A DNA stretch of 64,000 bases from Lumbricus terrestris (lineage: Eukaryota; Annelida; Clitellata; Crassiclitellata; Lumbricidae), in the NCBI GenBank assembly GCA_949752735.1, contig OX457037.1:12466358-12530357 (forward strand). The letters run 5' to 3'. Of the stretch, positions 34,906 through 44,283 are shown piece by piece; position 1 is the stretch's first letter; each line of letters opens with the position of its first letter. A model generated the notes under the pieces. The model did not search any database. It was not told the origin of the DNA and worked only from the letters and a program-made list of their open reading frames with translations. Both the position numbers and the translations under genes were made by a program.

Positions 34906-35234
34906 TTATCGTTCCAGCTCGTATTCACAAGGCGCTGAGCAAGATTCACTGAACTCCGGTGCGTTTGTCGCGATCCAGTCGTACGTCTTGTCCGGTGGTT
35001 CGCCAAATGTCAATAGACATTGGTAGCTATTGACATAGACATAATCAACTGTGATGGTTGATGTTGCAGTGAACACGTACGCGCCGGTCTTGTTCTTTGA
35101 AGGTGGATCCGTTGTGATATTTTCTCCATTTACAAACCATGTTATGATAGTTGGGATGGGATGGATACTGCCATCAGCGTAATCAACACTGCATGTCAAT
35201 TGAACGTTGGACGAAGAAGTGTTGTTGATGCATG
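34906..35234 (-). CDS. Immunoglobulin-like domain exon or remnant
   Basis: On the minus strand the frame reads ACINNTSSSNVQLTCSVDYA, then TIITWFVNGENIT and YVFTATSTITVDYVYVNSYQ followed by CLLTFG. This is the Ig pattern LxC...W...YxC, with the core Trp 20-odd residues after the first Cys and a Thr-rich E strand before the F-strand YQC. N-glycosylation motifs are NTS and NIT. The frame ends SAPCEYELER and a TAA at 34906-34908. The upstream border is the inverted end of a small transposon (35235-35557), beyond which the sequence is a LINE remnant. The exon has therefore lost its A/B-strand start or ends naturally close by. No partner exon was identified, so it may be a pseudo-exon. Confidence 0.6.
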
Positions 35235-35557
35235 CATAGGTGGAGACCTGGGCCGAGACTTGGGGGTGGACGGAAAGACGGGAGATTTTCCGAAAAAATT
35301 CTGACGACCGGCCAAATCTCGAATAAATTTTTATTTTCGCCACCAAAAAAGTTGATGACTTTTTTTAGTCATTCGGCCAAATCTCGACTGAATTTTCTAT
35401 TTTCGCCGCCAAAAAAGTTGAATTTTCGCCGCCAAAAAATTGATGACCTTTTTTTAGTCTTGGCGCTCAACTATTTGGGGGGACAAATGCATGGGCCGTC
35501 CCCCAACACTTCCATTGGGGGGACCGTCCCCTGTCCCCCTCTAGGTCTCCGCCCATG
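35235..35557. mobile_element. MITE with CATAGGTGGAGACCT ends
   Basis: CATAGGTGGAGACCT at the left and AGGTCTCCGCCCATG at the right are inverted. Inside are two or three tandem modules of TTTTCGCCGCCAAAAAAG and GATGAC-TTTTTTTAGTC. The right half matches 22915-23086. No target duplication is seen. It separates the Ig-like exon from the LINE remnant. Confidence 0.75.
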
Positions 35558-35559
35558 CC

Positions 35560-35900
35560 CTGACAACATCGCCATACCAATGCAGCTACCCTGAACTCAA
35601 TACGCTGGCGAATAGGAAGCCAGTGAAGTACCTCAAGCATGTAGTTTGAGACATGACCATATTTAGGGATTTTCCCAATTAGGCGCGCAGTAGAGCGCAA
35701 CACTGGTCAAGACAAGTCAATCTGCTGGATGGGAGGCCAATGTAGAGTGAAGAGCAATAGTCGATGCGAGATGTAACAAAGGAATGCACTAAAGTAAGAG
35801 TAGCAGCAGACGTAAGAGAACGGAGATGATCGGCATATTCGTAGATGGTACCCAAAATCGCCGAAAACATGATTATTCCACACAATTGTCCAGACAAACA
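35560..35900 (-). pseudogene. L2/CR1-like LINE reverse transcriptase remnant
   Basis: Minus-strand frames give LVHSFVTSRIDYCSSLYIGL followed by PSSRLTCLDQ, and in a second frame ARLIGKIPKYGHVSNYMLEV followed by LHWLPIRQRIEFRVAALVW. These are the well-known C-terminal reverse-transcriptase blocks (SRLDYCNSLLYGLP..., ...HWLPVRxRIxFK) of L2/CR1-type LINEs. The two blocks are in different frames, so the copy is frameshifted and truncated on both sides. Confidence 0.85.
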
Positions 35901-36513
35901 TCAACATACATGTAGAGTTTAGAAATCTCAGTTTCCAATTATAGTCTAAGTCTACAAGGTTCGGGAGCATTGCGCTGAATGAGGACCGCCACCTATTGAA
36001 TAAACAATGGACTAACTAACAATCTATCGTTTGCTGTAAAACGTCGCCTGGCGTCATCTAGCGAATGGTGCTGGTATACGCGCAGTGATTTCCGTAAGTC
36101 GAAACGCTGTCGATCGCAGGGATTTTTTAACGTGCAGTTCTACACAAAATGTGCAGTTCTAAATGGATTCGTGCAGTTGTAGAAGCACTTCCGTCACGTT
36201 CGGTGCAGTTAAGACTAGTAAAAAATAGGTCATTTTCTCAAATTTGGAGTAATTTACCATGGAGGATGAGAAAGGAGAGAAGAGGATGTGCAGTTCAAAA
36301 AATTCCTTAAAAACAGCCCTGGTCGGTCGTAAGTGTGGGATTGTGAAACTGTGGGTGTAAGTGAGAAACGCCTTCGACAGTTCGACTCCAGACAACGACA
36401 ATCAAATTAATTGTCAATATTATTAGGCTTACTATTTAGTCGAGCAATAAATTTCCACCATTTTTATTTTCTCTAGAGCATAGCCTAATCGTGTATTAAT
36501 ATTATCAATTGTT
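35901..36513. other. Noncoding with local GTGCAGTT repeats
   Basis: No gene. A GTGCAGTTCTA/GTGCAGTTGTAG/GTGCAGTTAAGA motif recurs four or five times between 36130 and 36290, possibly an unclassified repeat. Confidence 0.4.
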
Positions 36514-36725
36514 GGGCGCGGTGGTGAATTGGATATGTTCGTTGCATTGCAGCCGAAGAGCTGCAGGTTCGAATCCACCTCAAGCCGTCACGTAGGGGCC
36601 ATGGGCTAGTCCTTGCTCATGCGCTTCCGCGTGAAACTCCGGTGCAGTGACTGCTCTGTAGTGTCGGGAGCGCCTCTGAGTAGGGAGCTTGAAGGGGCGC
36701 AATGGCAAGTGCAGTCCCATAAATT
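36514..36725 (+). mobile_element. tRNA-derived SINE, copy 2
   Basis: The same family as 27473-27699: GGGCGCGGTGGTGAATTGG head, CAGGTTCGAATCCACC B-box, CGTGAAACTCCGGTGCAGTG body, and GGAGCGCCTCTGAGTAGG plus GCTTGAAGGGGCGCAATG tail. It is followed by a TCATCA microsatellite (36752-36885). Confidence 0.8.
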
Positions 36726-37039
36726 ATTCCCCACTTCGCTAATTCCATTTTTGTCGTCGTCATCATCGTCATCATCATCTCGTTATCATCAATCGTCATC
36801 ATCATCTTCATCATCATTATCATCAATCATCATCATCACTATCATCATCAATCATCATCATCATCATCACTATCATCATGACGCGTGATGTAATCTGTGT
36901 CGATGTTTTTAAGAAATTCATATGGAATATTTTCGGAAGAACTGAAAATGGACATGACAAGTGAATCCAGCATTTGTATCAGTTGGGTCAAGGCATGTAC
37001 CTCGACGTGTGTTGACAATTATTAACAGACCATTATGAT

Positions 37040-37152
37040 CTTGGGGAGCTATAATGCAGCGGTTGTCTGTCTGCCTGTCTCTGTCTGTCTGTCTGTCTGC
37101 CTCGGTCGGTCTGTCTGTCTCGGTCGGTCTGTCTGTCTCTCACTCTCTCTCT
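37040..37152. repeat. (TCTG)n-type microsatellite
   Basis: Interrupted TCTG/TCGG tetranucleotides and a short CT run upstream of the LTR element. Confidence 0.9.
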
Positions 37153-37277
37153 CCTAGAACCTGGAATGGGCGCCCCGCTGCACTCCGTCGGGGTCTAGAG
37201 GATATAGGCCAACACTGTATACATGCTGCAGGTCACACCACTAAGCCTACATTACTTTCGAAGTAAAAACCTGTCTT

Positions 37278-37349
37278 ATTTAGCCGTGGTTAGACTCGGA
37301 GCGCTTCTGAGTAGATTATTATGAAGGCGCTCTCTTAAAAACTCTATAG
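37278..37349 (+). repeat. SINE-tail repeat at the LTR insertion point
   Basis: TTAGCCGTGGTTAGACTCGG, GCGCTTCTGAGTAG, ATGAAGGCGCTCT and a final ACTCTATAG match the dispersed tail motif at 10302-10373. The 5' LTR starts directly after it at 37350. Confidence 0.6.
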
Positions 37350-37684
37350 TGTTGTAAAAATAGGCCCCTGCAATTTGTTTTAATTAATTGTCCGTGTCCC
37401 TGTCTGCCTGTGTATCGTTGAAACATGCCGTCTACTTAATTTATGCATAGGCGTGGCTAAGCGTCTACATGGCGTCTACTTAATTTATGCATAGGCGTGG
37501 CTAAGCGTCAACATGCCGTCTACTTAATTTATGCAAGGCGTGGCTAAGCGTCTACATGGCGTCTACTTAATTTATGCAAGGCGTGGCTAAGCGTCTACCT
37601 GGGCCTGACAGGCGACTACATAATATATGCAGGGCGTGGTCCAGCGTCTACATAATATATGCATGGGCGTGGCTTGGCGCATAC

Positions 37685-37694
37685 GTATATATAC
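37685..37694 (+). promoter_or_regulatory. Probable TATA box of LTR 1
   Basis: GTATATATAC lies right after the tandem U3 units and about 25-30 bp before a GCGTGCGCAGGCAACACAGT stretch that would be the start of R. It is duplicated at 44619-44628 in the 3' LTR. Confidence 0.55.
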
Positions 37695-38560
37695 GAGTGC
37701 GTGCGCAGGCAACACAGTCATCGATCGAGAAGAAGTCATCAGCAGACGTCAACTGTCATCAGCAGTCTTTGATCGAGAGAAACAGTCGTTGAAGAAATCG
37801 CCGAGGAACAGTGGGAAGACGCGTCGGTCGGCTGTTGCGGGATCGAATCGCAGTGCAGTCAGCAGGAAATCGTCCGACGGAAAACGCTTTGGAGAGCGCG
37901 ACGACGATTTGACGTCGCTGCCGAAATTCAGCGCCTGTCGACGAAAGGTTTGGCGACCTTTGCTGTGCCACGACGACGCTTGGATTCGAAGCCTGACCCG
38001 TGACGGAAGGTCTGGTGATCTCCGCTGTGCAACGCCGACGGTTTGGAGTTCGACGCCGCTGCTACCGACGTATTCGACTGGGATCCGACGCTGTCGACGA
38101 CGAAAGGTTTGGAGGCCTTTGCTGTCCGACGCTGGTGGCTGGGGTTCGATTCTTGACCCACAGTCGAGCTCTTCTGGAATCCGACGCTACTGACGACGGA
38201 GAGTCTGGTGATTCTCGCTACGCAACGACGACGCCATTCGACTCCGGATCTGCCAACGTTTCCGACCGGGTGAGCGCAGTGGTTCAGTTTTATCGCTACG
38301 CAACGACGACGTCGACTCTGGTTCGAAACCCGACCCGTTTCACCGACTTCGACGTGCGCTGGCGAAGCAGCGGTCCTCTACGCGACGACGATTCAGCATT
38401 CTGCGTTGGCAATTACTGCAGACAGTGGTATATCAGTTTTCAGACAGTGGCGCTACGCGAATTGCTCCGAACTTGCTCCGAACTTGCTCCGAACTTGCTC
38501 CGAACTCTGGCGCTATAGAAGTTGGCTGAGGACAGCTTAACGAGGGTTTTCTTGAAGTCG

Positions 38561-38566
38561 AATAAA
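38561..38566 (+). promoter_or_regulatory. AATAAA polyadenylation signal in LTR 1
   Basis: The only canonical hexamer in the LTR, 145 bp before its 3' end. The corresponding site in the 3' LTR (45495-45500) would end the genomic transcript. Confidence 0.6.
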
Positions 38567-38713
38567 AGTGTTTCAAGCCTGACTGGCTAGTCGTCAATCC
38601 CCAGCTGACGCCGGACTACACGACGGACGGACATCGCCTTAACGACTAGGGTCTGGAGCTCGGTTCCTGGTGGTCTTTTGCCCAGCCCTAGTGGGTCGAG
38701 ATTCTTTACAAAC

Positions 38714-38731
38714 TGGTACCAGAAGTGGGGT
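38714..38731 (+). other. Primer binding site of retrotransposon 1
   Basis: TGGTACCAGAAGTGGGGT begins three bases after the 5' LTR. It starts with TGG, as expected for pairing to a tRNA 3' CCA end. The identical 18-mer follows the LTR of element 2 (62575-62592), which supports function. I do not name the tRNA. Confidence 0.75.
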
Positions 38732-38810
38732 GATTGGATTTCGTCGGACTTCTACAAAGCTGGTCCCAGCTACGAACTGATTGCAGCCTGTGGAGCGAAA
38801 TTCAGCGACA

Positions 38811-41800
38811 ATGTGGAACACTGCAGAGATGGACGGGAACGCTGATGACCGCCCGATGACTTCGACGCCAGCAGTGGGACGAAGGACGGACCTCTTGGTC
38901 GACTTTGAGGTCGAGTCCAGCCGCTTCATGGAGAGAATCGATTTCGACGACGTGCCGAAGAAGGATCGCAGAAGTCTGCTGATTCCTGAGAGAGACTCGA
39001 CCGCCTTGGAGACGAAAGTCTTGGACAACGTCAGTCGCTTGGTCAGCGAACGGAAGATGACCATGAAACCAGCAAAATTCGATGGGACTGGGTCTCTCGA
39101 ATCGTTCTTAGCACAATTCGACGTCTGCGCACGCCACAATAGATGGACGGCAATCGACAAAGTCGACTTTCTCCGTGTTTCCTTGGAAAAGGCAGCAACG
39201 CAGCTGTTGTGGGACTTTGGAGCGCGAACGGAGGTGACGTACAAACAGCTGGTCGAGAGACTTCGTCAACGATACGGCGCGGAAGGTCAAGCTGAGACTT
39301 TTCGTGCGCAACTCTACTATCGTCGCCAGAGGGCGGATGAAAGTCTGGGAGATCTGCTGCACGACATCCGGAGACTTGTCGTTCTCGCCTATCCAGTGCC
39401 GTCGAACGAGACGACCGAGATCGTTGCTAAGGACGCCTTCCTTGAAGCTATCCGTGACCGGGAGCTGTCTCTAAAGGTGAGAGAACGGGAACCGAAGACG
39501 ATCGACGAGGCGTACCGAACAGCTCTACGCTTGTCGGCGTATCAGCATTCTGCAGACCTGGAGGATCGTCGCAGACCTGCGAATCGAGTAAGAGGAACTC
39601 AGGATGGCGACGCCGGAGGACAGCTTCAGTCCCAGCTGGACAGTTTCTTTGCTGCACAGCGAAAGTGGCAGCAAGACATGGAAGGAAAGATCTGCCGACA
39701 GCTGGAGGAACTCAGAAGCTCGAGCAGGACGAACTTCGACGCCGCGCCGATGGTTCCGCCGACCATTCCGTCTCAAGGTAACGCTTCGTGGAATCCGGGA
39801 CGTGGGTCGACCTGCTTCAAATGTGGGTCCCCAGGGCACTACGCACGCCAGTGCCGACAACGGCGACAGTTCTCCGACCGTCGGAACGACGATGGACGTG
39901 ACTCGGGTCAGCCAACAACCGAGCGTAACGAAGAGACCGTCACCAACCATACAACGAGAGACAGAGCAACGGTTGTGACGAACAACGCAATCTACATCCA
40001 GGGAATGATCAACGGACGGCAAAGAACATGCCTAGTGGACACTGGGTCGGAGGTAAGCCTGGTTCCCTCGTCTGATGTTGATGGTTTGTTGCTCCAGCCT
40101 AGCACTCGCATTCTCTTGGCTGCTAACGGAACACAGATAAGGGTTTTGGGTCAGGTTGATGTCCCAATTAGGATTTCCAGAGGTTTTTCCATTGAGACAA
40201 ATTTTCTCGTCTCTGACCAGATTGGGGAACCGATGCTGGGAATGGATTGGTTGAGGCAACACCGCTGTCGACTTGGTTTTGGTCAGGGTGCACTCTTTGT
40301 TGGTAGACGCCGCATTCCTTTGGTTAAGGGCAATGGTTCACTTTGGTGTCGCAGGGTTATTGTTGCTGAGGAGACAACTGTTCTTCCTCGTTCGCAGTGC
40401 GATATCCCTTGTAGGACGCAATATCGTGATTTGACGACCACAGCTGAAGCGTGGATGACTGAATCTAAAGAGATTCGGCCGGGATTGCATGTAGCTAGAG
40501 TTGTGCTGAATGATGATGATGATAAAATGTGCATTCGTGTGGTGAATTTGAATGAACAGCCTGCGATGTTAACTACTGACTTGATGTTGGGCGATTTGCA
40601 CCCCGTAAATGTTGAAGTAATGGAAGGCAGTGATAGACAGACGGGTCCGGAAGCACAGTTAGTGGAAAAATTGATGGAAGATGTCTCCGAGGATGTTTCG
40701 GCTGAGGTGAAAGAACGTCTGAAGAATTTGTTGGTCGAGTACGGAAGCATTTTCTCGACCACTGACCATGATTTGGGAAGGACCATGATTACTCAGCATA
40801 GGATTGATACTGGGGACTCCCATCCGGTGAGACAACCGTTGAGGAGGCAACCGCTTCCTTATCAGGCTACCATTGATGCGCAACTGGAACAAATGTTGGT
40901 AACTGGAGTTGTGGAACCGGCGGTGAGTGAATGGGCAGCGAATGTGGTCCTCGCCAAGAAGAAAGACGGGTCCTTGAGATTCTGTATTGATTATCGCCGA
41001 TTGAATGATTTGACGCGTAAGGATTCTTATCCTCTTCCCAGAATCGACGCATGTTTAGATGCTTTAACGGGGGCCGGGTGGTTCAGTACTCTTGATCTGC
41101 GCAGCGGGTACCATCAGGTCGCGATGGACCCGGGTGATGCCGATAAGACAGCTTTCGTCACTCGGCGAGGAATCTTTCGTTGGAGGGTCATGCCGTTCGG
41201 GCTATGCAACGCTCCGGCCACCTTTCAGCGTCTAATGGACATAGTTTTGTCCGGGTTGAATTTTGAACTGTGCCTGGTGTACTTGGATGATGTAATAATC
41301 TTCAGTAGTACCGCGGACCAGCATTTGGGTCGATTGGGTCAAGTTTTTCAGAGACTTAAAGAAGCAAACCTGAAATTAAAGCCAAGCAAATGTCATCTGT
41401 TCAGACGCACGGTATCTTTTCTTGGACACATAGTGACAGCAGACGGGATATCTGTTGACCCGTCTAAGGTGCAGGCGGTGACCGAGTGGCCGACCCCCAG
41501 ATGCTTGAAGGAAGTGCGAGCATTCCTTGGTCTCTGCTCGTATTACCGTAAGTTCGTTCGAGGATTCTCGGTGGTCGCAGCTCCTCTGTTTGCGTTGACC
41601 AAAAAGGATCAGCCGTTTATATGGGTCGACGAATGCCAGGATGCTTTCGACCGCTTGAAGGTGGCATTGACTGTAGCTCCCGTACTGAGTCTACCGGTGG
41701 ATGATGCCGCTTACACTCTTGACTGTGACGCATCGGATCCGGGAATCGGCGGAGTGTTGTCTCAAAGCATTAACGGAGAGGAGCGAGTAATTGCTTATGG

Positions 41801-43391
41801 CAGTCGGTTGTTTTCTGCAGCCGAGCGCAACTACTGTGTAACCAGAAAAGAATTGCTGGCAGTAGTGCACTTCACTCAGGTTTATCGTCAGTATTTGTTG
41901 GGGAGTCATTTCACCATCCGGACAGATCATGCAGCGTTGAGATGGTTACAGCGTACGCCTGAGCCTATCGGTCAACAAGGACGCTGGTTGGAAAAGCTGT
42001 CGGAATTCGACTTTGACATCCTGCATCGGCCGGGACGCAGACATGGAAACGCTGATGCGCTGTCGCGGAAGCCGTGTCGCCAGTGTCACTGGGAAGAGTT
42101 CGATGCGATGGACCACTTCGTCCGAGAAGTGACGGAAGTTCCGAACGGAAGTGACAGCACCAGCGACATCGTGAAGGCACAGAAGGAGGATTCGGTACTG
42201 AGTCTAATCCGAGTCTGGCTAAACGAAGGGATGCCGAGTCTACAAGAAATCTTACTGGAGGAGGAAGCCGTTAAAGTCTACTGGCACCAGCGGGATTCGC
42301 TGTACCTGAAGGAGGATGTGATCTGCCGCCGAACACCGGACGAGTTGGAGCAGGTGCTAGTGCCAAAGAACCTGAAGGAAGACTACCTGAGGTTAGCACA
42401 TACTGGCGTGACCGGAGGACATCTGGGTGTCCGACGAACAAGATGGCAGGTTCGCCGACGGGCCTACTGGGTCGGATGGTCCGGGGACGTAAAAAGATTC
42501 TGCCGGCACTGCGAGAGATGTTGCCAGTACCATAGGGGCGCTCTACAAAGACAGGGTGCTCTTCAAACCCTGCACTGTGGGGAGCCATGGGAAAGGGTGA
42601 GCGTGGATGTTACTGGTCCTCACCCCAGGAGCAAGAGAGGCAACATATACATCCTAACCATGATGGACAACTTTACGAAATTTGTCGAAGCCGCCCCCAT
42701 GGCAAATCAGGAGGCGACCACAGTGGCGAAAGCACTGGTGGAAACGATTGTCGTTCGCTACGGGGCGCCACTCCAGATTCTGACGGATCGTGGGACGAAC
42801 TTCGAAGGACGGGTGTTCCAGGAAATGTGTCGCCTCTTGGAAGTGGACAAAGTAAGGACGTCCAGCTATCGGCCACAGTGCAACGGAATGATCGAACGAT
42901 TCCACCGCACGCTCAATTCGATGCTGGGAAAGGTGGTGAGCGAGAACCAGCGGGACTGGGACGATCATCTTCCGTATGTAATGGCTGCGTACCGCGCCTC
43001 CGTTCACGATGTGACCGGCTTCTCGCCGAACTACCTCGTCTTCGGGAGAGAGAGCAGAGCGCCGCTGGACATCGTTTACGGTCCACCCGAGGAACCAGAC
43101 GGGAACGGGCAGACGTATTCGACCTACGCTGCGGAATTGCTGGAAAAGTTTGAAAAAGCGTATCGCGCTGCACGCCAAGGTCTCAGAAAGGGCGCTGAGC
43201 GACGCAAGCACAGCTACGACCTGCGTGTACGACCAGCGAAATTTGAAGCCGGAGACTGGGTTTACTACTTCAGTCCACGGAAATTTGTGGGACGTAGTCC
43301 GAAGTTCCAGCGTAATTTCACTGGTCCGTGGATGATTGTGGGGGGCGTGTGGTCCGGTCAACTATCTTCTCCAAAAGTCGCCGAAGGCTAA
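38811..43391 (+). CDS. Gag-Pol polyprotein, Ty3-type retrotransposon 1
   Basis: A single frame of 1526 residues from the ATG at 38811. An open TTG-led extension begins at 38781, but the ATG is the natural start. The Gag core includes FDGTGSLESFLAQFDVC near residue 90, and the CCHC knuckle is at 335-348 (CFKCGSPGHYARQC). The protease has the active-site DTG at 410-412. Reverse transcriptase carries YLDD at 824-827 and an SGYHQV/MPFGL context. RNase H has its first Asp at 973. Integrase has an HHCC zinc domain from His1197 and a catalytic D1266, D1326, E1362 with 35 residues between the last two. A GPF-type module (FTGPWMIV) ends the integrase. Protease-RT-RNaseH-integrase order is that of Ty3-type (Metaviridae) elements. 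Gag and Pol share one frame. The last part shifts frame in a G-run at 43340. It is otherwise intact and probably young. Confidence 0.95.
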   Translation: MWNTAEMDGNADDRPMTSTPAVGRRTDLLVDFEVESSRFMERIDFDDVPKKDRRSLLIPERDSTALETKVLDNVSRLVSERKMTMKPAKFDGTGSLESFLAQFDVCARHNRWTAIDKVDFLRVSLEKAATQLLWDFGARTEVTYKQLVERLRQRYGAEGQAETFRAQLYYRRQRADESLGDLLHDIRRLVVLAYPVPSNETTEIVAKDAFLEAIRDRELSLKVREREPKTIDEAYRTALRLSAYQHSADLEDRRRPANRVRGTQDGDAGGQLQSQLDSFFAAQRKWQQDMEGKICRQLEELRSSSRTNFDAAPMVPPTIPSQGNASWNPGRGSTCFKCGSPGHYARQCRQRRQFSDRRNDDGRDSGQPTTERNEETVTNHTTRDRATVVTNNAIYIQGMINGRQRTCLVDTGSEVSLVPSSDVDGLLLQPSTRILLAANGTQIRVLGQVDVPIRISRGFSIETNFLVSDQIGEPMLGMDWLRQHRCRLGFGQGALFVGRRRIPLVKGNGSLWCRRVIVAEETTVLPRSQCDIPCRTQYRDLTTTAEAWMTESKEIRPGLHVARVVLNDDDDKMCIRVVNLNEQPAMLTTDLMLGDLHPVNVEVMEGSDRQTGPEAQLVEKLMEDVSEDVSAEVKERLKNLLVEYGSIFSTTDHDLGRTMITQHRIDTGDSHPVRQPLRRQPLPYQATIDAQLEQMLVTGVVEPAVSEWAANVVLAKKKDGSLRFCIDYRRLNDLTRKDSYPLPRIDACLDALTGAGWFSTLDLRSGYHQVAMDPGDADKTAFVTRRGIFRWRVMPFGLCNAPATFQRLMDIVLSGLNFELCLVYLDDVIIFSSTADQHLGRLGQVFQRLKEANLKLKPSKCHLFRRTVSFLGHIVTADGISVDPSKVQAVTEWPTPRCLKEVRAFLGLCSYYRKFVRGFSVVAAPLFALTKKDQPFIWVDECQDAFDRLKVALTVAPVLSLPVDDAAYTLDCDASDPGIGGVLSQSINGEERVIAYGSRLFSAAERNYCVTRKELLAVVHFTQVYRQYLLGSHFTIRTDHAALRWLQRTPEPIGQQGRWLEKLSEFDFDILHRPGRRHGNADALSRKPCRQCHWEEFDAMDHFVREVTEVPNGSDSTSDIVKAQKEDSVLSLIRVWLNEGMPSLQEILLEEEAVKVYWHQRDSLYLKEDVICRRTPDELEQVLVPKNLKEDYLRLAHTGVTGGHLGVRRTRWQVRRRAYWVGWSGDVKRFCRHCERCCQYHRGALQRQGALQTLHCGEPWERVSVDVTGPHPRSKRGNIYILTMMDNFTKFVEAAPMANQEATTVAKALVETIVVRYGAPLQILTDRGTNFEGRVFQEMCRLLEVDKVRTSSYRPQCNGMIERFHRTLNSMLGKVVSENQRDWDDHLPYVMAAYRASVHDVTGFSPNYLVFGRESRAPLDIVYGPPEEPDGNGQTYSTYAAELLEKFEKAYRAARQGLRKGAERRKHSYDLRVRPAKFEAGDWVYYFSPRKFVGRSPKFQRNFTGPWMIVGGVWSGQLSSPKVAEG

Positions 43392-43650
43392 ACCCTTCGT
43401 GGCGCACGTAGACAAGCTTCGCCACTGTTATGGAAGGACGAAGGGAGAATGGACTGAGGCGACCGAAAAAGTGACCGGAGGGTCGCCCCAAAAAGTGACC
43501 GGGAGCGCCACGGCTTCTACCAGTCGACGGCCACACCGCCGTGGGGACGGAACGCGCGAAACGGATGCGCACGACCAGGATTTGGACGGAGTGGCGACCT
43601 CTACAGGTCGACCACGACGCAACGCTGGCCGTCCTGTCCGCTTTCAGTGA
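43392..43650 (+). pseudogene. Out-of-frame C-terminal end of Gag-Pol 1
   Basis: The family-typical end after the GPF module (YLLQKSPKAKPFVAHVDKL, later RRNAGRPVRF) lies in a frame offset by one base from the main polyprotein. The offset is at about 43340-43345, within six Gs, so the overlap begins there. The main frame instead ends after an unrelated short tail at 43391. It could be a one-base error in a homopolymer, a real mutation that may be tolerated, or a translational shift. The last residues are Arg-rich and outside the catalytic domains. Confidence 0.7.
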
Positions 43651-44283
43651 ACGCGGCTGAAAGCAAATTAGTTAAATAATTATTGAGTCGTGCCTGACTC
43701 CGAGCTTATTTTTTTTTGATTAGGCGTAATTGCCAGCTGTATAGTTAGCTATTCAATTGTTTGTACTTATGCTATGTCGTTTTGAAAAAAAAAAAGAGAA
43801 GAAAGAAGGGGGGTGTGAACAAAACAGTTCACACCGTACCCGAAATGAAAAAAAAAATAGAGAAATAAGCCTAAAAAAAAAAAAAAAAAGAAAAAAAAAA
43901 AAAAGAAAAACAGGCAGAGACATGAAAAACAGGCGAGAAAAAATAAATAAAAGGGGGTTGTGACCGAGATGGCACTTCGCACCCGCAAGAAAAGAGCCGA
44001 ACAAAAAGGGGGATGTGCGCGAAAAGCACTTCGCACCCGATTCAGCTTGGCTATTTATGATGTCTTTAATTACGGTACCGTGTGACAGTTATTTCTGTGG
44101 CAAGCTGATGTACAGCATTTTGCTGATTGGAAAACTTGTTAGATTTTCTTTTGGTACAGATACTTTTGCATTTGCTGTATAGTTGGACAATTAATCGTGT
44201 TTTATAGGATGTTTTACTCCGATTGTCGGGTAGATTTTCTGTTAGTGCTCCAAGGTGGGCCTTGGATTGCTTCTGGGGAGGCG
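43651..44283 (+). other. 3' untranslated region and polypurine tract of element 1
   Basis: Contains an A-rich stretch (43786-43950) and three related GGGGG-(A/T)TGTG...CACCCG units at about 43810, 43955 and 44008. The first is a perfect stem GTGTGAAC/GTTCACAC around six bases. The purine-rich CTGGGGAGGCG directly before the 3' LTR is the likely plus-strand primer. Confidence 0.6.

Larger units (their letters stand above)
37350..38710 (+). repeat. 5' LTR of Ty3-type retrotransposon 1
   Basis: A 1361-bp LTR starting TGTTGTAAAA and ending CTTTACA. A copy of exactly the same length is at 44284-45644. Wherever I compared them, including all translated frames, they were identical. U3 holds six tandem units of about 43 bp with the core GGCGTGGCTAAGCGTC (37424-37680). 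R/U5 is long (nearly 1 kb) and made of degenerate repeats around AAAGGTTTGG and ACCTTTGCTGT. These leave Arg-rich frames of 172-188 codons that I do not regard as genes. Confidence 0.93.

Noticed and set aside
37627..38518. Two overlapping 188- and 172-codon frames in the LTR (and again at 44561-45452)
   Set aside because: They lie in the CpG-rich repeated leader of the LTR, are Arg-rich, resemble no protein, and are duplicated only because both LTRs are the same sequence.
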